Positions 24,051 through 32,234 of a stretch of DNA of 64,000 nt are shown one piece after another. This DNA is from Adineta ricciae (taxonomy: Eukaryota > Rotifera > Eurotatoria > Adinetida > Adinetidae). Positions within the stretch are counted from its first letter, which is position 1. Every line of letters starts with the position of its first letter. Position numbers and translations under genes: made by a program. The stretch is from assembly GCA_905250025.1 (NCBI GenBank), contig CAJNOJ010000040.1, positions 434,001-498,000 of the forward strand, in the 5' to 3' direction. A model generated the notes under the pieces. The model did not search any database, had not been told where the DNA came from, and was given only the letters and a program-made list of their open reading frames with translations.

Positions 24051-25461
24051 TGGTTACTACTTGGGGAAGGATTGTATAGCCTTTAGACAAATCAGCTACT
24101 TTGGTATTGTAACTTCGTTTGTTTTTTATCGCTTTTCTTGTCATCATTCGAGAGAACAGTATACATGTAAAAGGATTTGTGTAACGACTTTGAAAAGTGA
24201 ATATTTATTTAAAATTTGGTTTCATACGCGCATTCTTTTTTCATTTTCTTCAATGGCAAGAAACTGTTGCCGTTTTTTATTTGTCTGCCGACTTGAAAAG
24301 ATTGCTGGTGTCGAAGAACGAAGTGGATATACGTGCGTATGTGTCTAAGATTCTATTTGTCTAGACAAACAGCATAGAAAAAGATTTGATCACCCAAAGA
24401 TAATTTACTTCACTAATATTTTTTCGATATATCATATATACAAAACCCATCACCACTTTTCATTTTTTTTTGTCTAGAGTAGTTTTTCTTTTTCTTCATC
24501 GTTCGTATTTCTTTTCTTTACATTCGATTCGATGGACCAAATAGAAAAAAAAACGATCCGCCCAAGCCTTTTGTCGAATGATAGTGATATGAAAAGAGAA
24601 ATGAAATAGGTAACCAACATTGTTGATGGCTTCTTCTTCCTTCTTCCCTCTCGTCTCGGCTTTTTTTGTGCGTATCTATATTGAATGAAATACGGCTTCA
24701 CTCGCTCACGCACACACACACACATAGACACGTAAACTTCTAAGTCAAGTGTCCCATTGAAAAAGGCTTAGAAGCAAAAATAAGTACAACGAATAGCTAA
24801 AAATTGAAGAGGATAACACGAAATTACAATCGATGTGCAAACAATCATAATCCGATTTTACTTTGTGGTAACAACATAAAGCAGCACGTCAAGATCAACA
24901 ATTGAGGTAAGCCAATAGAACTTATGAAGTATATCCGTATATTTTCAAACTTTGTATAATAATGATGACAATGATATATGCGTGCAATGTTACTCGAAGA
25001 AAAAGAGACCAACATTCGACTTCGACAAACGATGAGATATATTATGTAATTTATACTAGGCTTTTAAATTCAATAGATTTCGAATTGGTTGATGTATGTA
25101 CATTTTTCATCTATCTGTTATCTTATCGTCTTTCATTGAATGGAAGACAGAGAGAGAGTGAAAAAGACACGAAGAGAAAGAGAGAGAGAAGGAAAGGGTC
25201 AATGACGCCAATCGTATCGATCGATATCGGACAGGTGGGTAATAAAAACGATAGTGGAACTTTACACATACATATACATATTCATCATATTTGTGTATTT
25301 AACTTTACTCACGTTGTATATGCGTGTGTACATATGTACGTATATTGTTCTGTCCGTCTCTCTTCCATTCTCTCGCTTTTGTTCATTCTTCTCCTTTATT
25401 CTGCTCAGCATATCTTTGATATTCTTGTATTCATTTGTCGAAATCTAAAGTAACGAGTAGG
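24051..25461. other. Intergenic, CA tract, no supported gene
   Basis: 1.4 kb of AT-rich sequence with a (CA)n tract at 24711-24724 and a GA-rich stretch near 25148-25190. Frames at 24025-24348 and 24962-25453 are compositionally biased and unsupported. The region ends in GAGTAG just before the next ATG, another possible trans-splice acceptor. Confidence 0.5.
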
Positions 25462-27244
25462 ATGTATCCATTGTATAAAGAAGATGTTGAAGATCTTGAT
25501 AAAATTGAACAAGATAATTGGGATCTGACATCGATAAATGATGATCAACAACAACAACGGCCGACAACATTCGAACGACTTTTTCATTCGTATCAACGTT
25601 ATAATGAACTTCGACGAAAGGACGATGCTATCAAGTAATCATTTTTCGTAGGAAAAAAAGAATGTAACTCTTTCTCCAGAGCATGAAATAATACCCGAGT
25701 TAAGGGTAAATCGACATCCGACCTTTTTCCTCGATGTATGCTAAGGAATGAAAATCTCTTCTCTCTACCGCACTCTATTACTTTCGTTTTTATTTTATTC
25801 TATGAATGAGTTCATCGCACGCACGTACGAATGCGATTGAGAGTACTGTTGATAAATACGATTCACACTTTAACTATTTGAAGGCCGTTCTCTCCTCTTT
25901 TTTCAATCATATCCGATTTCGAGATTTGAATGTCCTCTTAGAAATCGAAACTAATCTAAACTGCTTCAACATATCGATGGCCTGTGAACATCATCGATAG
26001 GAAGACATTTGAACATTCGTTTCTGTCTTACTCACAGACCTTGTTTCAAGCTCAGTCAACCACATAATTTGAATAGAATAATCATTAAATTACACATAGA
26101 CATACACATGTTAACATTAAAATATCATAAATTGTTTTATGACACATTCTCTCATCCTTGCCCCTCATAAAAACGATACACAACGGGAAGAGAAACTCCT
26201 CTTCATAAATGACAAATTCATACTTATATTCAACTAGTAACAAGATGTTTTACACATTGATCAATCTCTTTTCTTATGCCGATTCCGAGTATGTATTCGT
26301 TTTAAATGAGAATCTTCGCATCTTTCCATTTCTTCCTCTGATTAGACCAGTTTATAGAGAAAATATTTTATTTCCAATTGTTTAGAGAACGTTTTAACGA
26401 CTTGCAAACTAAATTACAAGAACTCGACGTTCTTCATCAATCTCAAAAAGAACATTTTCGAACAACAACACCTTCGTCACGCGATAGCGGCGTTCCAATC
26501 CGTTCATCTTCATCCTGTTGTTCATTGACATCCGATAGCACGAGTACACCAAAGAGTTCGCTTGAACGTCCATTCGATTCACCAACATTACCGTCACCAT
26601 CGCACACAAGTGTTCTTCAATTCTATCTTCATCCTCCAGTTAACCCAAGTCATCGTCACGTTAGTGTTCATCTAGACGAAGAAGCTGCTAATATGTCATA
26701 CATACACGAAACTATTCCACGTTATCAATCCCACGGACGAAATGTTCATTGGAACGATAAACAACTGACAACTCCATCACGTCGTTCAGCTAGCCAACAT
26801 GTTTTTCACGATGAAAATCAAACAAGTTGCTACCATTCGGATACCAACATTCTGGCAAAGCAAGGCCAATGTATTTCACTCAATGCGAGCTTACCATATC
26901 AATCGAAACTGAATATTCGTATTCATGCTGATCGAACATCGGATGATAGCTCGAATAACAATCTGAAACAAGTGAAAGCAGTAGCAACAATTGAACCATT
27001 GGATAATCCACAATATGAACAAACACATTTTGATCAATTACAACAAGCGTACGCGGAACATTATTCAACATTATTATCCAATGAAAGTGTTCTCTCGAGC
27101 AAAACATATTCATCTGTGCAACAGCGAGAATCACGACGTGATACATTACCACGGCATCGTCAGGTTTCATTGCCTATCTCTTTACCAATCGATCAACGGC
27201 TCTATTTATATATTCAAAATGGAGAAGTTCTTGCCAGATGTTGA
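25462..27244 (+). CDS. Uncharacterised protein with N-terminal coiled coil and disordered Ser/His-rich body
   Basis: Two exons, 25462-25634 and 26386-27244, phase 2 junction, 343 residues. The 751-bp intron is long for the window and could hide a small exon. Residues 1-80 are charged and helical (FHSYQRYNELRRKDDAIK continuing into ERFNDLQTKLQELDVLH), which reads as a coiled coil spliced exactly across the intron; this supports the junction. The rest is rich in Ser, Thr, His and Gln with several RxxS-like sites (TTPSRRSAS, PRHRQVS), typical of a disordered, phosphorylated scaffold. I do not recognise a family. The start is the first ATG after the GAGTAG acceptor-like sequence. Confidence 0.62.
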
Positions 27245-27790
27245 ATAATGACTGCTGATTTCTAATTGAAATTAAGAAGAAAACACATATATATATATAT
27301 CTTCTTTGCTTTTTCCTTTTATTTCATTTTTCTCCATTTAGGAAAAAATAACAATAAATATTTCATGCGTAGATTTGTCGTCTGCCCTCGTCAATAAACG
27401 TCCATGTTCACGCATATTTCATTTGAGTATATACATATCAGACGTGACGATAATAAAATAAACTTTCTCGTAAAATTCGCTTGCGTACAGTTAACACAAA
27501 ATACCTAGTAAAACGTCAGGTTCATTCGCTTTCGTCACAAATTCGTAGCGTGATAATGCTATCTGTGATGATGACAAACAAAAACAACTGGTTCTTTATA
27601 TATATTCACTTTCGAAAGAGATCTTATCTTTCTTTTTCTGCTATCATCATAATTTACAAGAGTGGGTCAATAGTAAAATCTTTTTTCGTTTGTAATATTC
27701 GTTAATATATAAGAAACTTTCAACCGTCTATTTTATACGCGTCGTTTTTGACACTGATTATTTTCGCTGAAGACTTCAAGGAAAATAACT
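27245..27790. other. Intergenic with short (AT)n
   Basis: AT-rich spacer with an (AT)n tract at 27287-27300. Likely carries the 3' UTR of the preceding gene and the promoter of the first ten-cysteine gene. No coding signal accepted. Confidence 0.5.
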
Positions 27791-28441
27791 ATGAATTTGA
27801 AATATATCTTATTATTCGTTGGAGTAATGGCGACAATGTATGTTCCAAATGTAGACGCGTACGGAATTTGTACGTGTTTGTGTTGTAACGGAGTAGCGTG
27901 TCAACCACGACCTGTCGGCTCAGTACAAGTTGAAAGCTGCGCGGGACTTAGTTGCTATAATGCTTGTACACAAAAGTATCCAACAGCTTGCGATAAATCA
28001 GCTGCTGGTGAAATTTCAACACCTTGCCAAGAGTTCACAACCACAACTATTACTACTACAGTGACTTCAACTTCTACTCCATCGACAACGACTTCTACTG
28101 CGTCCACAACAACAACAACAACATCAACTATATCAACAACATCAACTACTCCTTCGACTCCTTGGCCAACATCGACAACATCGAATACTTCAACAACTAC
28201 ATCAACAACCACAGCAAGCCCAAGTACCTCAACTGGAAATATAACGATTACTGTTTCTACTACTATCACGACACTATCAACTAGTAGCCGTAGTAGCAGC
28301 GTCAGCACATCTACACATTCGTCAACATCAACAAGTTCTTCAACAAAAGTCAGTTCTACAACTCATAGTGGTGCTCCGAATGTTCAAGAAAGTACACTGG
28401 TGATTGTTCTTCTGCTTTCAGCAATTACTTCAATCTTTTAA
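27791..28441 (+). CDS. Secreted ten-cysteine domain protein with mucin stalk and GPI-type tail (gene I)
   Basis: Single exon, 216 residues. A signal peptide (MNLKYILLFVGVMATMYVPN) is followed by one compact domain of about 55 residues with ten cysteines: CTCLCC at the start, then five spaced cysteines including C-YNA-C, ending STPC. Residues 85-190 are almost entirely Thr and Ser, a mucin-like stalk for O-glycosylation, interrupted by TPSTPWP. The C-terminus (HSGAPNVQESTLVIVLLLS and a short hydrophobic end) fits a GPI-attachment signal with omega site near the SGA. Genes II, III and a fourth at 50.6 kb share the cysteine pattern. I recognise no named domain. Role at the cell surface or in a coat is inferred from the layout. 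Confidence 0.85.
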   Translation: MNLKYILLFVGVMATMYVPNVDAYGICTCLCCNGVACQPRPVGSVQVESCAGLSCYNACTQKYPTACDKSAAGEISTPCQEFTTTTITTTVTSTSTPSTTTSTASTTTTTTSTISTTSTTPSTPWPTSTTSNTSTTTSTTTASPSTSTGNITITVSTTITTLSTSSRSSSVSTSTHSSTSTSSSTKVSSTTHSGAPNVQESTLVIVLLLSAITSIF

Positions 28442-29157
28442 CATAATACAACGAGACATACTATGAATGATTATTGATTATCATAGATACAAAGTCTTTT
28501 TTCGGAACCGAATAAATAACGTGTGTTTGTTAATCTCGACGAAAAAGTATTATGTAGCCTTCATTGCAAAGATGAATGACAATCTGCTCGAGTAGCAAGT
28601 TGTATTTAATGATCAGAGTGATATGGCAATAGCAGAAATCGAAAATACTGCTCATACATAAACGAATTGTGGTGCTACCCTAGCGGAAAATCGGATGTCG
28701 TCATCAAGTTGTCCAAAACTGTCTTTTTTGATGTATTTTGAAAGCAAAATTGTCATTATCTGACTTGTTTATTTTCTCTCTATGCATTTGAGACAAAGAG
28801 CGTTGATAAGCAAAATTATACTTTCGAATGAAGAGGACGGCGTCAGCTACTCAATGCATGATCTTTGCTTCATCTCAGACAAAGTTGACGTCGAACTGAC
28901 GTAATTCTTACTCAGCACTGGCCATGACTATGTAGTTTAATAGATATTCGTATGTTAAGAAAAAAGAATCAGTTCCGTAGTTCGCACTTCGTTTTTATTT
29001 CGTGCCAAAGAAAAAGATAAGATGATAAAATTTTTCGTTTCTATATTTTCCTTCTTACATCATATCTCTGAAATACTGCAGTGCATTTCAAGCAACGCTA
29101 TAAATTAGACAGATCTTGTTTTTGGCACTTACGAATTCTTGTTATTTACTAAACACG
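28442..29157. other. Intergenic between ten-cysteine genes I and II
   Basis: About 0.7 kb without a gene. It carries AATAAA-like signals near 28510 for gene I and presumably the promoter of gene II. Confidence 0.5.
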
Positions 29158-30006
29158 ATGAAAGCTCTATATAAATTCTTCGTTTTATGTATTGGCTTAT
29201 TAGCAGTTATTTCGTTACAATTTACAAAAGCTAGTGATATTTGCACTTGCTACTGTTGTGATGGAAAGGGATGTGATCCTATCCAAGAGGGAAGTTTCGA
29301 AATTGCATCATGCGCTGATGATGCATGTCGGCAAGAATGCAAGAAACACTATCCACTATCTTGCGGTAGTGCGACTACCGGTGATGTCGAAGGCAAATGC
29401 GAAGAAGTGACTGGAAGTAGCTCAACTGTAAGCACTACACAATCAACGACAGTATCATCGTCAACAACGACAACAACTGCAGTGAGTACCAGTTCGACTC
29501 CGAGCACACCATCAACTACACCGTCTACACCATGGCCAATTCCAACAAGTTCGACGGCATCGACAACATCCACTGCGCCGATAACATCCACTGCATCGAC
29601 AAGCACTTCGAGCGGAAGTTCATCGACTGGTTCAAGCACCACACCAACTGCAACGACATCAACCGGATCAACATCTACCGCATCAAATACCACACCGAAA
29701 AACATTACCGTCACCATATCAACGGTCTCAACAACAGCCGCGTCGTCGACTACAACCAAGAACATAACTGTTACTATCTCTAGTACTACAACATTGTCTA
29801 CTATCAGTAGCAGCAGTCCGCAAACATCAACTTTGACAATTTCACCAGTGTCTACATCATCGACGAAATCGCCATCACCAACAACAAAAACAACTAAATC
29901 ACCTTCGACTACACCACATCATAGCGGTGCCACTAATGTTCAAAAGAGTTCCGTGATGATTACTCTCGTCTCATCAATTGCTCTGGTTACACGAATGATG
30001 TCGTAA
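29158..30006 (+). CDS. Secreted ten-cysteine domain protein with long mucin stalk and GPI-type tail (gene II)
   Basis: Single exon, 282 residues from MKALYKFFVLCIGLLAVISL, a clear signal peptide; an upstream in-frame codon was rejected because it would bury this signal. The ten-cysteine domain (CTCYCC...C-RQE-C...GKC) aligns residue for residue with gene I. The mucin-like part is longer (about 180 residues), contains the same TPSTPWP signature, and includes a repeated KNITVTIS segment with N-glycosylation sequons. The tail HSGATNVQKSSVMITLVSS parallels that of gene I. Gene II is thus a tandem duplicate of gene I whose stalk has expanded. Confidence 0.85.
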   Translation: MKALYKFFVLCIGLLAVISLQFTKASDICTCYCCDGKGCDPIQEGSFEIASCADDACRQECKKHYPLSCGSATTGDVEGKCEEVTGSSSTVSTTQSTTVSSSTTTTTAVSTSSTPSTPSTTPSTPWPIPTSSTASTTSTAPITSTASTSTSSGSSSTGSSTTPTATTSTGSTSTASNTTPKNITVTISTVSTTAASSTTTKNITVTISSTTTLSTISSSSPQTSTLTISPVSTSSTKSPSPTTKTTKSPSTTPHHSGATNVQKSSVMITLVSSIALVTRMMS

Positions 30007-30266
30007 TTGCAGTAACTAGAACATTTTATTCATACAAAAAACAAAACAAGTGTTTGTTTTTTCTTTCATATTTTTTGAATAAATAAATGTATATGAGAAT
30101 GTTGATAATATCTTTCTTTTGCGACTGTAATTATTATTTCAAAGAGAGGTATGTATCTCTATTTGGTGATACTATCACTTTGACAAACATCGTGTTATCT
30201 AAATCAACAAAGTATTTTTATCAACTATTTAACATTTCCAACAGATTCATTTGTAAGCAATATAGA

Positions 30267-30815
30267 ATGAAAGTCACCATTTTATTGGCTCTATTTATTT
30301 CCAGCAATCTTATATCCATATCCGCAGGCGACCATTGCCAATGCAACTGTTGTATTCGAGCGCCCAGTGATCCTGACTGTCAAGTGGAACTAGTAGGCAC
30401 TGTAGCTATCGATAGCTGTCCAGCAGATTCAACACTCATCTGTGAGGAAAAATGTCGACAGCAATTTCCGGCACAATGTAATCAAAATAACAGTGTTGCG
30501 GAAGGTGGCTGTTCCTTCGATTCAACCTCTTCGATGAAGCCAACAACGACGACTATTCTCAACGGTCCAGTTGAGTGTAAATGTTCCTGTTGTATTGGTA
30601 CCCCTTGCAATGCTACTTACGCAGGTAATGTTATTGTTGAAAACTGTCATTTATGTCAAAAAGAATGTGATGACACCTATCTACCGCAATGTACTCAACG
30701 ATCAGCAACAATTGTTATTCAGTGTGAAGCAGCACCTCATGGTAACGCTTGTCGAGCGGACTTGAACATAATGGTTTTATTCAGTTTTATTCTTTTTAAA
30801 CATTTCTTCTTGTGA
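30267..30815 (+). CDS. Secreted protein with two ten-cysteine domains and hydrophobic tail (gene III)
   Basis: Single exon, 182 residues. The chosen start gives a signal peptide (MKVTILLALFISSNLISIS); the longer frame upstream does not. Two complete copies of the ten-cysteine domain follow: CQCNCC to GGC, and CKCSCC to IQC, each with the invariant C-x3-C (CEEKC, CQKEC). A short Thr linker separates them and there is no mucin stalk. The C-terminus (ADLNIMVLFSFILFKHFFL) is hydrophobic and compatible with GPI anchoring. The coding end overlaps the end of the opposing glycosyltransferase gene by 20 bp. Confidence 0.85.
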   Translation: MKVTILLALFISSNLISISAGDHCQCNCCIRAPSDPDCQVELVGTVAIDSCPADSTLICEEKCRQQFPAQCNQNNSVAEGGCSFDSTSSMKPTTTTILNGPVECKCSCCIGTPCNATYAGNVIVENCHLCQKECDDTYLPQCTQRSATIVIQCEAAPHGNACRADLNIMVLFSFILFKHFFL

Positions 30816-31830
30816 GTGTGTATCTTGATGCAATAAAAACTGATTTACATGTCACATTCGGAGTTTTCATTGTAAAATACCACATTAATGCAACAGTATC
30901 AAAATAGCCAAATGTTGGACCAATATCTGACGCTCCATGCACATTGTGAGCATACGGAAAATTCATGGACGATATTTTCACCGGCTTGTCAATTAACAGT
31001 AGACAGATCGTCTGAATATTTGCGTCTCCAACCCGATAGCGATAGAAAGCATCGAGCGCTATCAATTGTTTTAAATATCTTTCAATGACTTTATGCTCAT
31101 ACATTAAATCAAGACGTATAACAAAGAAGTTATTATAAACTGCTAAACCATCATAACCATACGGGCCATTCAAAAATGAACACATTAACTCTATGCATCC
31201 ACTTCGTGTTTTATTCGTTGCTAGAAACGATCGCAGATTATCTCGAATAAATTCAATTCCATTGGTATCACGATAAATAACTCGATAAGCATAATCTAAT
31301 TGATTACGATGAAATTCTTCGAACAGATCATTTGCAGTTAAATTCGATAAATACGAATCATCGTCGAATCGCATGACGTAATCACATTGACTTTGAAGAA
31401 TGTTATATTTGAACCAAATGTCGTAAGACCAAAATTGACACATCGATGCGTAGCCGGATCGATTCGATGGGATAGTAACATTGAAATGAATTTCATAGAA
31501 ACGAATGTTCAACTTCGATGCACAGTATAAGATTTGTCGTTTCGTGTCGTTTTCTAGTGTCGGTTCATGGAAGAGAAATATCGGATATTGATGTATATTT
31601 CGAAAATAAAGAGTCAAAGAATTCAGCATATTCAATAAGCGATTTAAACTGACGAGTTTATCACTACGGATCAAAGACACAATACAACCTCGATATGGTA
31701 ACGGTTTCGACACGGGAAATGTTTTTTTGTTGATATTCGAATATAAGATCAAATAATATAGAATTGAATATGAAATCGCAAGACTGATAGTCGTTAGTAA
31801 ACATTTCTGTCGAAAGAGGTTCGGATGCAT
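30796..31830 (-). CDS. GT15-like (KRE2/MNT1 family) mannosyltransferase, type II membrane protein
   Basis: Intronless, 344 residues from the ATG at 31830; an upstream ATG at 31911 would add 27. GT15 enzymes are Golgi alpha-1,2-mannosyltransferases best known from fungi. A short cytosolic head and one helix (CLLTTISLAISYSILYYLIL) fit a Golgi type II topology. Family blocks appear in order: CIVSLIRSDKLVSL, IFLFHEPTLENDTK, GYASMCQFWSYDIWFKY, YVMRFDDDSYL, YNNFFVIRLDL and ALDAFYRYRVGDANIQTI. They parallel the fungal FLNDEPF, SYRHMCR, YYWRVEPDIK, FWSNFEV and GGFFYERWGDAPVHSI as I remember them. Metal binding could use FDDD. Intronless structure plus a fungal-type family raises horizontal transfer as a possibility. 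Confidence 0.82.
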   Translation of the reverse strand: MHPNLFRQKCLLTTISLAISYSILYYLILYSNINKKTFPVSKPLPYRGCIVSLIRSDKLVSLNRLLNMLNSLTLYFRNIHQYPIFLFHEPTLENDTKRQILYCASKLNIRFYEIHFNVTIPSNRSGYASMCQFWSYDIWFKYNILQSQCDYVMRFDDDSYLSNLTANDLFEEFHRNQLDYAYRVIYRDTNGIEFIRDNLRSFLATNKTRSGCIELMCSFLNGPYGYDGLAVYNNFFVIRLDLMYEHKVIERYLKQLIALDAFYRYRVGDANIQTICLLLIDKPVKISSMNFPYAHNVHGASDIGPTFGYFDTVALMWYFTMKTPNVTCKSVFIASRYTLTRRNV

Positions 31831-32234
31831 TTCATTCGAAATGGCAGTGAAGGTGAAAACGATTTTAACGTAAACAAAGGCAACCGAATTTTTCATCCTT
31901 GTGATTTTCACGAAGACAAATAAACATTTGATTCGTACATTTCATCTCACGTGTAGAGAATATTCGTCAACAGAGCAACCTGTGTGAAATTGGCATAGAT
32001 GAGCTCGCTGTACTGATAAGGAATGGGTATTGACAAAATCAAATGTATTCTTTGTGCTTTTTGCGTTTAACAAAAAAAAAGGCAATCAAAACAGAAAGAC
32101 GTCCACCGGTGAAAAAGAGAAAACGACAAGAAATTTCACGAAAAAGAAAAAGAAAACGGAAGACAATTTTCTTATTCTATCAAATATTCACAGCATAACA
32201 TTAGATACATCAGTATCTACTTTCTTCTCTTTTC
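31831..32234. other. Intergenic
   Basis: About 400 bp between two minus-strand genes, containing the promoter of the glycosyltransferase and the 3' end of the transporter transcript. An A-rich plus-strand frame at 32030-32413 was not accepted. Confidence 0.5.

Noticed and set aside
24962..25453. 163-codon plus-strand frame
   Set aside because: Low-complexity and charged, spans GA-rich DNA, and overlaps the likely 5' UTR of the next gene.
27955..28308. Val-rich minus-strand frame across ten-cysteine gene I (and the like at 29349-29765)
   Set aside because: Complement of Thr/Ser codon runs; these rarely give stops in the antisense frame.
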